Assembly: GCF_021462225.1 (NCBI RefSeq) | Contig: NC_061811.1 | Coordinates: 3,617,163 to 3,681,162, forward strand | Origin: Girardinichthys multiradiatus | Taxonomy: Eukaryota; Chordata; Actinopteri; Cyprinodontiformes; Goodeidae | Reading direction: 5' to 3' | Length of the DNA: 64,000 nt | Shown here: positions 26,901-35,917 of the stretch, piece by piece | How positions within the stretch are numbered: position 1 is the first letter of the stretch | Layout: every line of letters begins with the position of its first letter | Notes under the pieces: generated by a model | The model's database searches: none | Told to the model about the DNA's origin: nothing | Seen by the model: only the letters and a program-made list of their open reading frames with translations | Program-made: the position numbers and the translations under genes

Positions 26901-29900
26901 TTGGCTGCATCTCTGATCAGTCTTCTCCTCGTTCGAGATGAAAGTTTAGAGGAACGGCCGGGTCTTGGTAGATTTGCAGTGGTCTGATACTCCTTCCATT
27001 TCAATATGATTGCTTGCACAGTGCTCCTTGGGATGTTTAAAGCTTGGGAAATCTTTTTGTATCCAAATCCAGCTTTAAACTTCTCCACCACAGTATCTCA
27101 GACCTGCCTGGTGTGTTCCTTGGTCTTCATGATGCTCTCTGCGCTTTGAACAGAACCCTGAGACTATCACAGAGCAGGTGCATTTATACGGAGACTTGAT
27201 TACACACAGGTGGATTCTATTTATCATCATCAGTAATTTAGGACAACATTGGATCATTCAGAGATCCTCACTGAACTTCTGGAGTGAGTTTGCTGCACTG
27301 AAAGTAAAGGGGCCGAATAATATTGCACGCCCCACTTTTCAGTTTTTTATTTGTTAAAAAAGTTTGACACAATAAACTTCATTCCACTTCACGATTGTGT
27401 CCCACTTGTTGTTGATTCTTCACAAAAAATTTGGATTTTATATTTTTATGTTTGAAGCCTGAAATGTGGCAAGAGGTTGAAAAGTTCAAGGGGGCCGAGT
27501 ACTTTCGGAAGGCACTGTATATATATATTTAGATAGATTTCTTTGTCAATGAGTCAAAATAAAATAACAACAATAGGTAGACAATAATAAAATAATAATA
27601 ATAGTTTTTTTTCTGATAATGCTGGTTATTAACCATGTGTCTTTTGCAACAGACATTTCCATGAACCAGTCTCTGCACCCACCTATAAGGATGTTGCTTG
27701 TCGAAGTGTGGCGCTCCTTCACAGGAAAAGGTTCGCTGGATAAGCTGCTGCTGCGACTGCTTGTTCTCGAAGAGCTCGGGTCATTGGGGTAGATGGTTAT
27801 GCTGCTGGTCATTTTGCTGGTGGTGGTCACAACTGGCTTGGCGGAGATCTTGGGTTTGCCATTTGTTGATAAGGATTCTGAATTCATGACTTCTTTCCTG
27901 TCGATCTCAATGATTGCAGGCTTAATGACGGCTTTTGACCTCAGAGCCTCGCGGGGGCTGCACACTCTCTGGATCTCAATCGATGACGGAGAATGAACGG
28001 GAGCATGGTGGCCTCCATCGGAAGGCGGCGCCCTGGTGTGCAGCTCCTCGTCAAAGGAGCTCCTGGAAGAAGACCCCTCCGAGTTCGAGTCATGGATGTG
28101 AGGGTATCTGGTGTACCTGGAGGTTGCCGTCCTGCTGCTCACAGATGTACTAATTGTCTCAGTCACCGGTTCTACTTCTGAGGGCCTTGAGCCAATAGAT
28201 TCAGTTTCAGAAGCAGATGAATGACTGTCTGAGCCGTGGTCGTTGGGCAGCAGTGGAGCCATGTGAGATCTGTAGGCTGTGAATGATCCATTAGCTTTGG
28301 ACAGGGTGGATGCCGAAGACGAGGAGACGGATTCCTGAATAGTGTCTCCTGGTTCCGGATCAGAGGCAGACACCGCCTCCTTGTCGAGTGCAGACATGGT
28401 GTTCATGCTAACGTAGGTCTCAGGCACAGCATCAGAGTTGTTTGATTCACTATCACTGCCGATGTAGAGTTTAGAAAACTTCTCCCTGTTTTTAATCTCT
28501 GCGTCTGTCTGTTTGAGCATCGTTCTCAGGGACTTCTGCTCATTAGCAGCTGGAGGGTAGCGGCTCAGGACGGACACTTTTTTACCATCAGAAGTTGATT
28601 TCGAATATCCATAAGTGGCTCCTTTAGGCCTTTCCTCAAAGAGTCGTGCCGTGACTTCTTTATCAGATGAACTCGTAGCAGGTAGGGTTTTGGGTGTCCT
28701 TCTGCTCCTCAGAGCAGGACTTGGAGTTCTCCTTACAGCCTTTGGAGAACTCTCCTCGGAATGGCTGAGCTCTTGGCCTCTCAGTTTGGTTTCTCTCCTG
28801 TGCTGAGGAGAGAGCTCCCTGTTCCTGTGCTTCGGAGAGCTTGGCTCTGAAAAAGCTGCAGAACTTTTAAATTTAGGCTTCTCATGCCTGAAACCTCCCT
28901 TTGAAACTAACTCCTCGTTCTCAGCCTTCCCGTTCTCCAGGACCTTCACTTGGTTTCCGTTCCCATGTTTTTCCACGTTACCGATTCCTTTTCCCCCAAT
29001 TCCAGTTTTTCCACACAGCTGCGTCCTGAGCTGCTCCACCTGTTCGCTCAGTTGACAGGCTCGTTTTTGTTCCACTTGAAACTTCTCATGAAGCTCACTG
29101 TTCTTGAACTGGGTATTCTTCAGATCTTCCTCCACTACCTCAAGCTGCTTGAGGCGGTTCTTTAACTTCTCTACTTCCTGAGTGAGCTCCTTTACCTTGT
29201 TGTCCTCCTCCTGCAAGCCTTCAAGACTGCTGTCCTTCTTAATCTCAGACTTATTGACTATGCTGAGTTTCTCATCAGCTAGCTTCAGGTAGTCCAGGTT
29301 CTTCTTCCCAACCAGTTTACTTGTGAAGAGTGCAGTGGAGGACAGTTCGTCCTCAATTCTTGAACTCATGAAATCTGCACGGCCCGGGTCTGTCATTCCA
29401 AAGCGGTTCTTTTTTTCTTCTGAGAGCTTCTGAATGATCTTCTCATCCTCTCTTTGCTTCTCCAACAGCCTCTTACGCTCACTGACAAACGCCTGGGTAA
29501 AGGCCTTGAGCTTCTCGATCTCTTTAGCCAGAGCCTGCTCTGCTTTGTCCAGCTTCGTCTCAGAACCATCGACCTCCTTCAAGCGTGCTTTGAGCATTTC
29601 CAACTCTGAGGAGAGCTTCTTGGTGAGGTTCTTCTCCTCGTTGAGATTGAGGCAGAGCTGGCTGCAGTCCGACTTGCTTTTAGCAAAGGCTTCTTCCAGT
29701 TTCTCCAGTTCAGCCATCCTCCGCTGAAGATGCTCAATCTCTCCCTTTAGTTCCTTCGTGAGGTTTTCCTCTTCTTCCAGTTTCTCTCGAACTGTGCGAC
29801 ACAAGTCCTCAGCTTTGCGTACCTCCTCATCCTTGCCCTGGATCTTCAGAAGACGTTTCCTTAGGGCCTCCACATCGCCCAGCAGGGATGAGTTACTGCC

Positions 29901-32815
29901 CTCTGCCTGGATGATCTTGTCCTAAAGAGGAGTGAGTTCATTAATGATTTTGTCTTTAATATCCTAAAAGCTTCAGTTCAATTCCTCCCTTCCTATTCCC
30001 ATTTTTTCTCAATAAACCAACCATCTCATTTCCACTTATTTAACTCAAGAGATCCAAGAGACGTCCGATTTTATTTTCGGCGTGTTCGCTGGCTGGAGCT
30101 CAAATTTGCCAGAAGTTAAATAAGCCTAAAGCAGCTAAGCTAACCAAAAACTGACACATTTATCAGTTATAAGAATAATCATTTTTGTCCCACATTGATC
30201 TTAACAACAACTAAACAGTAAAAAGAGCAAATGCACTGAATTTCCAGTCATTCTGATCACTCAAAGCGCTGGAGCCACATTCACCCAATCGTCACTCACA
30301 AATGTGCACACATTCATACACCTATCCTTAAGCAACTCAGTGTAAAGTGCCTTGCCCAGGGGCACATCGACATACAGTACAGACCAAACGTTTGGACACA
30401 CCTTCTCATTCAAAGAGTTTTCTTTATTTTCATGAGTATGAATATTGTAGCTTCACACTGAATGCATCAAAACTATGAATTAACTCATGTGGAATTATAT
30501 ACTGAACAAAACATTGTGAAACAACTGAAAATATGTCTTATATTCTAGGTTCTTCAAAGTAGCCACCTTTTGCTTTGATTACTGCTCCACACACTCTTGG
30601 CATTCTGTTGATGAGCTTCAAGAGGTAGTCACCTGAAATGGTTTTCACTTCACAGGTGTGCCCTGTCAGGTTTAATAAGCCTTATAAATGGCATTGGGAC
30701 CATCAGTTGTGTTGTGCAGGAGGTGGATACAGTACACAGCTGATAGTCCTACTGAATATACTGTTAGAATTTGTATTATGGGAAGAAAAAAGCAGCTAAG
30801 TAAAGAAAAATGAGTGGCCATCATTACTTTAAGAAATGAAGGTCAGTCAGTCCAAACAATTGGGAAAACTTTGAAAGTGTCCCCAAGTGCAGTCGCAAAA
30901 ACCATCAAGCGCTACAAAGAAACTGGCTCACATGACGACCGCCCCAGGAAAGGAAGACCAAGAGTCACCTCTGCTGCAGATGATAAGTTCATCCGAGTCA
31001 CCAGCCTCAGAAATCACAGGTTAACAGCAGCTCAGATTAGAGAACAGGTCAATGCCACACAGAGTTCTAGCAGCAGACACATCTCTAGAACAACTGTTAA
31101 GAGGAGACTGTGTGAATCAGGCCTTCATGGTAAAATAGCTGCTAGGAAACCACTGCTGAGGACAGTCAACAAGCAGAAGAGACTTGTTTGGACTAAAGAA
31201 CACAAGGAATGGACATTAGACCAGTGGAAATCTGTGCTTTGGTCTGATGAGTCCAAGTTTGAGATCTTTGGTTCCAACCATCGTGTCTTTGTGCGGCGCA
31301 GAAGAGGTGAATGGATGGCCTCTACATGACTGGTTCCCACCGTGAAGCATGGAGGAGGAGGTGTGATGGTGTGGGTGTGCTTTGCTGGTGACACTGTTGG
31401 GGATTTATTCAAAATTGAAGGCATACTGAACCAGCATGGCTACCACAGCATCTTGCAGCAGCATGCTATTCCATCCGGTTTGGGTTTAGTTGGACCATAA
31501 TTTATTTTTCAACAGGACAATGACCCCAAACACACCTCCAGGCTGTGTAAGGTCTATTTGAGAGTGATGGGGTGCTGCGCCAGATGACCTGGCCTCCACA
31601 GTCACCGGACCTGAACCCAATCGAGATGGTTTGGGTGAGTTGGACCACAGAGTGAAGGCAAAGGGCCAACAAGTGCTAAGCATCTCTGGGAACTCCTTCA
31701 AGACTGTTGGAAAACCATTTCAGGTGACTACCTCTTGAAGCTCATCAACAGAATACCAACAGTGTGTGGAGCAGTAATCAAAGCAAAAGGAGGCTACTTT
31801 GAAGAACCTAGAATATAAGACATATTTTCAGTTGTTTCACAATGTTTTGTTCAGTATATAATTCCACATGTGTTAATTCATAGTTTTGATGCCTTCAGTG
31901 TGAAGCTACAATATTCATAGTCATGAAAATAAAGAAAACTCTTTGAATGAGATGGTGTGTCCAAACCTTTGGTCTGTACTGTATGTCAGGAGGAAGCTGG
32001 AATCAAACCCAGAACTTTGTGATTGCAAGACCACTTCTCCCACTGAGCCTCCCCCAGATGCATTCATGTATTACAGATTTTCATTTTGGGCAACTAGCAA
32101 ACAAGTGGGAGAAAGTAAACATATTGGCCTTTGAAGGGTTAAACTCCCCAAAAACTATAGATATATGAATATGTCAGCTGAGGCAGTTTGAAAAGACTGA
32201 CTTATTGAATATGCAGAATGATAACATCCAATATTTTTACAGCAGTTTTTGGGGAAAATAAATTTTTTTATCTGACATGGCAGAAAAACCAATGATGCAC
32301 AAAAATCAATATTGTTGCTTTAATAAAAAACTGCTAACGACCTTTAATGATTTAAAAGCCCGGAAACCTCATTTATTATTTGACATTAATGACGTAAATT
32401 TAAAAAATGAAACAAGTTTAAATTTGGGATGATTTGTACTGAGAAATAAATGTATTTTGATTTTAAAGGACACGTATTAATTACTGAAGTTCAATATTTT
32501 CATGAATTATAAAAGATAAATAATCTTGCGTATAGTTAAATTTAATTAAATACGTTGTGGTTAATTAAAACCAATCTATTTGTTTTGGTTCTGATCCCTG
32601 TACAACACGACCATAACTACTAAATCACAGCATGACCTGAATCGGCTCTAAACATCTTCACAGACATCAGGACTGATACTAACCTGCAGGTCAAGCAGCT
32701 CATCCTCAGACTTCTGCAGCTTATGAGTCGCTTCTTCCAGTTCGTCCAGTCTTCTGCCGAGACTCTGCAGCTTGTGCCGTAGGTGGCGGTGCGTCATGTC
32801 TTTATGATCCGACAT
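14930..32815 (-). CDS. LUZP1: Leucine zipper protein 1 (whole coding model)
   Basis: LUZP1 is a vertebrate coiled-coil protein that cross-links actin filaments, sits at centrosome/basal body and midbody, and limits ciliogenesis; mouse loss causes neural-tube defects. The coding model on the minus strand joins 32815-32684, 29921-27683, 25782-25214, 25135-24959 and (tentatively) 14947-14930. Phases agree at every junction (0, 1/2, 0, 0), giving 1044 residues. An alternative end reads through 24958 to a stop at 24863. The N-terminus ([20 protein letters not shown]) and the coiled coil with [18 protein letters not shown] spacing identify the family. The gene converges on KDM1A as in mammals. Confidence 0.93.
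15290..16260 (+). mobile_element. Decayed Tc1-like transposon
   Basis: Recognisable in order are the 5' terminal phrase around 15360 ('aaaagtgtggtgtgcatttg'), the N-terminal transposase start near 15482 (ATGGAGACCAAAGAACAC), the helix-turn-helix 'SQSSVQSII', the '[13 protein letters not shown]' core near 15980, '[15 protein letters not shown]' near 16120-16160, and an end phrase near 16250. Stops and frameshifts are numerous. Confidence 0.8.
16270..17430. other. No gene recognised; short GC-rich patch
   Basis: Most of it is unremarkable. A GC-rich patch at about 16485-16690 produces open frames of 70-120 codons on both strands with no family resemblance and no good flanking splice sites in frame. 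It would be intronic if the LUZP1 terminal exon model is right. Confidence 0.4.
17440..18110 (+). mobile_element. Decayed Tc1-like transposon fragment
   Basis: The start phrase is 'cagcgtcttgctaaagtttt' and the end lies near 18110. The middle gives fragments of the catalytic core ([13 protein letters not shown] at about 17765-17805) and '[14 protein letters not shown]' near 17955. The N-terminal DNA-binding half is deleted. Confidence 0.7.
18120..19490. other. No gene recognised
   Basis: AT-rich, with short ORFs of no recognisable family. The patch 18165-18240 ('gtccagggatgagcaacg') resembles part of a fish MITE family also seen at 42690 and 46923. Otherwise nothing is supported. Confidence 0.35.
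19497..19696 (+). repeat. Left inverted terminal repeat of intact Tc1-like element
   Basis: It starts CAGGTCCTTCTC directly after the TA target. It has an outer and an inner transposase-binding-like box 173 bp apart, and pairs with 20865-21064 at about 96% identity. Confidence 0.93.
19825..20787 (+). CDS. Tc1-like transposase, DD34E, 320 aa, intact
   Basis: A cut-and-paste DNA transposase that binds the element's inverted repeats and inserts at TA dinucleotides. The N-terminal paired-like region carries two helix-turn-helix segments (about residues 8-48, [19 protein letters not shown], and about 65-110), with the basic GRKTCGRKR between them as an AT-hook or nuclear-signal-like stretch. The catalytic core has LFSDESKF (first Asp), [12 protein letters not shown] (second Asp) and [11 protein letters not shown] (Glu). 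I count 34 residues between the second Asp and the Glu, so DD34E. The 320 residues are slightly short of the usual 340 for Sleeping Beauty-like relatives, but no domain is missing. The start is the first ATG after the repeat, in a favourable context, and the stop is TGA 20785-20787. Family is firm; activity is inferred only. Confidence 0.95.
   Translation: MGKTADLTAVQKATIDTLKQEGKTQKDISERIGCSQSAVSRHLSGKSVGRKTCGRKRCTTRRGDRTLRKIVEKGRFQTLGDLRKQWTESGVETSRATVHRRVQEMGYRCRIPQTWATEKQHWTVAQWSKVLFSDESKFCMSFRNQGARVWRKTGEKEMPKCQKSSVKYPQSVMVWGAVSAAGVGPLCFIKGRVNAASYQEILEHFMLPSAEKLYGDEDFIFQHDLAPAHSVKTTGKWFTDHGITVLNWPANSPDLNPIENLWDIVKRTLRDSRPNTLDELKAAIEASWASIRPQQCHRLIASMPRRIEAVISAKGFPTKY
20865..21064 (-). repeat. 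Right inverted terminal repeat of intact Tc1-like element
   Basis: Reverse complement of 19497-19696 with about seven differences. It ends CCTG immediately before TA 21065-21066. Confidence 0.93.
21215..21430 (+). mobile_element. 5' end fragment of a second Tc1-like family
   Basis: It begins with the terminal-repeat phrase 'caccggccactttattagg' and continues through 'caatcacatggcagcaact' into the start of the transposase (Leu-Ser-Ile-Arg-Gly ... Val-Pro-Asp-Gly-Leu-Val). It breaks off after about 215 bp. The fragment at 53495-54210 is the 3' portion of the same family. Confidence 0.75.
21430..22220. other. No gene recognised
   Basis: Contains a 127-codon + frame (21516-21899) with no family resemblance and no flanking splice signals that I trust. 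Treated as non-coding. Confidence 0.35.
22220..23200 (-). mobile_element. Decayed Tc1-like transposon
   Basis: On the minus strand the order is the N-terminal start near 22988 (ATGAGGACCAAGGAACAAAG), the helix-turn-helix ([19 protein letters not shown]), the second helix-turn-helix ([20 protein letters not shown]), then the core ([10 protein letters not shown] near 22515). Terminal phrases are present near 23165 and 22280. Stops and deletions make it non-functional. Confidence 0.8.
23210..24860. other. No gene recognised (putative LUZP1 last intron)
   Basis: A 12-base T run and polypyrimidine stretch near 23650-23700, and otherwise ordinary AT-rich sequence. No exon or repeat that I can name. 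Confidence 0.35.
24959..25135 (-). CDS. LUZP1: LUZP1 coding exon, C-terminal
   Basis: The acceptor is ...TGTCTTAG before GTG TAC ATG; the exon translates [20 protein letters not shown] to SYSQQPL and is 59 codons in phase 0. The suggested donor is CTG|GTAGGT (GT at 24958-24957). If the donor is not used, the frame stays open for about 31 more codons to a stop at 24863-24865. The Val-Tyr-x-Arg-Arg start resembles the corresponding LUZP1 segment in mammals. Confidence 0.8.
25214..25782 (-). CDS. LUZP1: LUZP1 coding exon, Ser/Thr-rich C-terminal region
   Basis: The acceptor is CTGCTCCTTTCCAG and the donor GAG|GTGAGC. The exon completes the Gly codon split from the giant exon (G|GA) and encodes 189 codons with [20 protein letters not shown] and [16 protein letters not shown]. 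These fit the LUZP1 segment after the conserved RHTSTSN motif. It is low-complexity and acidic/Ser-rich, so likely disordered. Antisense open frames here (for example 25275-25823 +) are shadows. Confidence 0.93.
25817..25868. repeat. (AAT)n microsatellite
   Basis: About a dozen TAA/TAG-like trinucleotide steps (taataataata ... atgataataat) directly next to the LUZP1 exon at 25782 and left of the Tc1 element at 25893. Confidence 0.9.
25893..27518 (-). mobile_element. Full-length but inactivated Tc1-like transposon in LUZP1 intron
   Basis: A 1626-bp element bounded by matching ends CAGTGCCTT (25893) and AAGGCACTG (to 27518). A TA follows the right end (27519-27520), but TG precedes the left end, so the duplication has decayed. 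The inverted repeats contain CAACAACAAGTGGGACA on both sides. It fills nearly all of the 1900-bp intron between LUZP1 exons 25782 and 27683 and lies in the sense orientation of the gene. Confidence 0.92.
26177..27130 (-). pseudogene. Tc1-like transposase, inactivated (premature stop and catalytic E to K)
   Basis: The original start is ATG 27130-27128; codon 11 is TGA (27100-27098), where Arg is expected in RQVR. Downstream the frame is open for 304 codons: [23 protein letters not shown], second [16 protein letters not shown] (first Asp), [13 protein letters not shown] (second Asp). The third catalytic residue is lost: [11 protein letters not shown] has Lys (AAG, 26299-26297) where Glu is invariant. 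The C-terminus frameshifts after Ser-Arg-Cys-Glu. It belongs to the same lineage as the older relics whose N-terminus reads Met-x-Thr-Lys-Glu-His. Confidence 0.9.
27683..29921 (-). CDS. LUZP1: LUZP1 giant coding exon (coiled coil and central region)
   Basis: The acceptor CTCCTCTTTAG precedes GAC AAG ATC and the donor is ATAG|GTGGGT (GT 27682-27681). The exon holds 746 codons plus one base. Residues about 45-345 form a long heptad coiled coil rich in Leu, Glu and Lys ([60 protein letters not shown]), hence 'leucine zipper'. The rest is Ser/Arg/Pro-rich and probably disordered, with conserved islands [28 protein letters not shown] and [12 protein letters not shown], then RHTSTSNIL before the splice. 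Frames on the other strand inside this exon are shadows. Confidence 0.96.
30375..31981 (+). mobile_element. Full-length, inactivated Tc1-like transposon with 272-bp inverted repeats
   Basis: A 1607-bp element with TA on both sides (30373-30374 and 31982-31983). Ends CAGTACAGACCAAA and its complement extend into inverted repeats of 272 bp (30375-30646 and 31710-31981), which differ at only a handful of positions. The right repeat includes the last codons of the transposase gene. The orientation is antisense to LUZP1. Confidence 0.93.
30778..31818 (+). pseudogene. Tc1-like transposase, broken by stops and frameshifts
   Basis: The start is [11 protein letters not shown] at 30778, then TGA at 30811-30813. 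The open stretch to 31329 encodes the two helix-turn-helix domains ([26 protein letters not shown]-like AT-hook) and [12 protein letters not shown] with the first Asp. Further on, the frame shows [13 protein letters not shown] (second Asp) and [20 protein letters not shown] at the C-terminus, with TAG, TGA and a frameshift in the DLNPIE region. The terminal stop is TAA 31816-31818. Confidence 0.88.
32684..32815 (-). CDS. LUZP1: LUZP1 first coding exon
   Basis: ATG at 32815-32813, 44 codons in phase 0, donor CAG|GTTAGT. It encodes [20 protein letters not shown], then [20 protein letters not shown] and LDLQ, closely matching the N-terminus of LUZP1 in mammals. The coiled coil begins within this exon. 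It is too short to stand out as an ORF and was found from the splice model. Confidence 0.95.
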
Positions 32816-33033
32816 GGCTGCAAACTTTAGAATGGGATTGGTTGGTTTGGTTTTCGACGTCCAGGTTATTTGCTAGCAGAGTTTTGGAACTTCCACATCT
32901 GTGTGGCAATGATAGCAAGACCTAAAAGTGCTCTTCTGGTCTTCTTGTCAGCCTGTCTTGTTGCGGTTGTCTAACTGTATGTTTAGGTCTCCAAAATTGC
33001 CTCCAAATGGTGTTTAGCAGATAAATCTGTCAT
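32816..33033 (-). other. LUZP1: LUZP1 5' UTR part of the first coding exon
   Basis: Immediately upstream of the ATG there is an acceptor-like ...CTTTCTCTCCTACAG at 33048-33034 on the minus strand. The coding exon therefore probably starts at 33033 with 218 bases of 5' UTR, and at least one further non-coding exon lies to the right. Confidence 0.6.
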
Positions 33034-33308
33034 CTGTAGGAGAGAAAGAGGAAATGATACTTAGTCATTCATGATTTGTCAATGACAGTTAGCATTCCCA
33101 AAGGTAGATACGTAGAAGCGGAAATGAGTCAAGAGTGCCTGACTGTACCATGTTTTATACCAAATCACTAAAAAATAAATAAAGTTCAAATAAAATCACA
33201 CCCTCGTCTGGAACATTTCCCACAGGTTTTACAATAATACTGAATAATTAAGTGATCTCTGTTCGTTCATACAAACATGTTGGATGACGGCTGGGGCTCT
33301 GAAAAATA

Positions 33309-33836
33309 CACTACCGCTCAAAGGTTTTACAACACCTTTCTTACTTAATAGGTCTCTTTATTTTCATGACTATTCAAATTGTAGATTCTCACCAGAGACA
33401 ACAAACCTGTGAATGAACACACATAGAATTATGTAGTAAACAAAAAGTGTGAAATAACTCTAAACAGTTTTATACTTTAGATTCTTCCAAATAGCCTCCC
33501 TTTGCTCTGATGCCTGCTTTGCTCTCTTGGCGTTTTCTCCGTGAGCTGGTCACCAGAAATGGTTTACCAGAGAGTCTTGAAAGAACTTCACAAAAGTTCA
33601 TTGAGAGACGGCCAAAGGTTAATATTTCAGTTATCACAGCAAAGGGCGGCTACTTTAAGGAATCTATAAAACATATTTAAAGTTATTTTACAATTTTACA
33701 TTTGCTACATAATTCCATATGCGTTCATTCAGTGTTTTCATGCCTTCATTGAGAATCTACATACAATATAAATAGTCAAAAACATAAAGAAAACCAATAA
33801 ATGAGAAAGGCGTTCTAAAACCTTTGATCGGTAGTG
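33309..33836. mobile_element. 528-bp Tc1-type MITE
   Basis: TA-flanked (33307-33308 and 33837-33838) element with inverted ends CACTACCGCTCAAAGGTTTT and its complement. The inverted repeat of roughly 150 bp continues inward with 'gtctctttattttcatgac'. No transposase remains. Internal phrases ('tagattcttccaaatagcct', 'gcaaagggcggctactttaa') parallel the element at 30375-31981, so it looks like an internally deleted relative. Confidence 0.8.
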
Positions 33837-33929
33837 TAGGTGTCTAAAGTTTTTACCATCAAGATCAATTCAAGAATTTGATACATGGTTCATATAGATT
33901 TTGACAATGTGTAGCTTTTATATCATTTA

Positions 33930-34440
33930 CCTTAAGAGTTATTTACGCTATTTACACTGAAAATTAGCAATGTTGCAATAAATGTTTGGAAAATGTTTCA
34001 AACCAAACCATTTTAAGTATCTAATAAGAACACTTTGACTAGGCCATTGTAATAAATGAATCAGCTTTGACCTAAACTGACTCATTGTAGCTCTGGCTGT
34101 ACATTTAGGGTGATTGTCCTGCTGTAAGATAAACCTCCACCCTAGTCTCCAGTCCTCTGCAGACCAGCTTCCCTGTCTCTGACCAGACTTCTCCACAACA
34201 TTCTCCCTGACCCGTCTGCTTCGTTCCTTGGTCGTCATGATGCTGGTTGTTCTCTAATGTTCTCTAACAAACCTCTGAGGCAATAAACAGAACATTTGCA
34301 TTTAAACTGAGGTTAAAATAAACACAGGTGACTTCTGGAGGCAGCTGGTTGCAAACGTAAAAGTCTGTGGCTGTAATTTGACCAAATGCGGAAGAGTTCA
34401 GGAGGTGTGAATACTTATGCATTTTTCTTCTTCTGCTTTA
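33930..34440 (-). mobile_element. Decayed Tc1-like transposon, internally deleted
   Basis: Minus-strand start at about 34238 (ATGACGACCAAGGAACGAAG) encodes RRVRENVVEKSGQR and then jumps to the catalytic core (GWRFILQQDNHPKCTA, LLQWPSQSVLIRYL). The second helix-turn-helix and the first Asp are missing. The end phrase near 34390-34410 is repeat-typical. Confidence 0.75.
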
Positions 34441-34551
34441 TATTCCAGCATGCCTCCGTCTTTGCAATAATAAATAGAAAAGTCTCATTATCTGTGGTGT
34501 GGTGTGCATTCCTCCTGTCTGTATTTCACCTTGTCTGTCCTTAGCAGGAGC

Positions 34552-34576
34552 CTGTGTGTGTGTGTGTGTGTGTGTG
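34552..34576. repeat. (TG)n microsatellite
   Basis: About 12 uninterrupted TG dinucleotides. Confidence 0.9.
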
Positions 34577-34579
34577 AGA

Positions 34580-35910
34580 AGATGGTGGTTTCAGCATAGC
34601 TGCACACACTCAGACCCACACGCTTTGTTGTCGTCTTCCTGCTCTTGTATTCCACATCGATCCCTGCCTGCTTCTGCAGACAGCAGCATATCTCAACCCA
34701 CCACTGTCCTCTGCTGCAGCACCACAGCTTCAGCTTCTACAGTCCCTCAGGACCATCATTAAGGAAGATCAGATGATCAGAACTCCCACCAATAGGAACA
34801 TTTCAGCTATGGTTGTCCTTTGTCTCGTAAGTCAGGGAGTGGGGTTAGGTTACAGAGAGTTAAGGGTCAACATAAATCTTACAGCCAACACGTGTGTCTC
34901 ATACATGATTCAGGTAGCTTTCCACATCCTATCATCCCCTTCCCCCATCATTACGCTGAGCTTCTTACATTGACCGCAAAGTAAGAAAGAAATCCATATT
35001 GACCTGAAGGTTGGACAACATCTGGGTAGATCATCACTTACTGACCCGCTCCATGACAACTGGCTCCATGTCTCCTCTTTCTCCTGCTTTACAGGGCTTA
35101 CCCTTCTGAAGCTTAAAACCACAACACAGAAGGAACTCTGCAGCTTCGTTTGACATTTCACTGTTGTGAAGACATCAACAAGCACAGTAAAACTGCATGT
35201 ATATGAACCATGTGTGCAGAACTTTTTAACATGCCATTAGGGTTTCTTTAAGATTGAATAATATACTTTCTATACTTTTATTTGGTGTTGAAACCAAAGC
35301 TGTCTTCCCACAAGTCTTATTAGAAATAAATAAGAGCAATATGCTTTGAACGTACGCATGTCATCGACTACTTTATAACAGAGCCTAATGAGAATCCAAA
35401 GGGTTTTAATCAAGTTCGTCTTTCCATGATGTCTGGTGGTTTAGTAACCCTCACACGACGGAGATAAAGTCTTTCCATGGAGGAGGAACAGAGGGGAAAG
35501 AGAAAGCAGCCTGTCTTGTTGCCGACCCAAGTGCCAAAAACACCTCTGCATTGGCACTCTTCATCTGTGGAATGTTCTGAGTTGTAGCCCAATATTTTCT
35601 TCTGTTGTTTTCAGACAGTTGCTTGGATCCATAATTGTTCCTCCGACTGATCCTCTTCCAGCAGACTAAAAATACAACACGAGATTCTCATAAATCCGTC
35701 AAAGAGAGATTTAGTCAGTGGTGGAAAATATTTCAGCTGAGCGCTTCATGACGGCTCCGGGCTGCAGAATGTGGTTCGGCTAAACCAAAGCAGGAATCCT
35801 GTTAAACTGTTACCCTGAGTTACAAAACTTAGTAAAAATAACATTTCCCCCGTTACAACCAACAGCTATAATTTTATTTGGATATTGTGTGACACGATGA
35901 TACAAAGTAG
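34580..35910. other. No gene recognised
   Basis: Mixed sequence with short ORFs only. No splice-supported exon or named repeat. Confidence 0.35.
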
Positions 35911-35917
35911 ATACAAA

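Larger units (their letters stand above)
30250..32055 (-). repeat. tRNA-derived SINE-like repeat split by a Tc1-like insertion
   Basis: The left part, 30250-30372 ('cttgcccaggggcacatcg'), and the right part, 31984-32055, join across the transposon. Read on the minus strand, the right part gives a tRNA-like head: GGCTCAGTGGG (A-box-like) and GGGTTTGATTCC (B-box-like). This repeat differs from the SINE-like family at 36 and 39 kb. Confidence 0.65.
29922..32683 (-). other. LUZP1 first coding intron, containing a nested SINE/Tc1 insertion
   Basis: The intron has a GT donor at 32683-32682 and an AG acceptor at 29923-29922. It contains a SINE-like repeat (about 30250-32055) split by a Tc1-like element at 30375-31981. 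The remaining 32060-32680 is AT-rich with nothing recognised. Confidence 0.9.
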
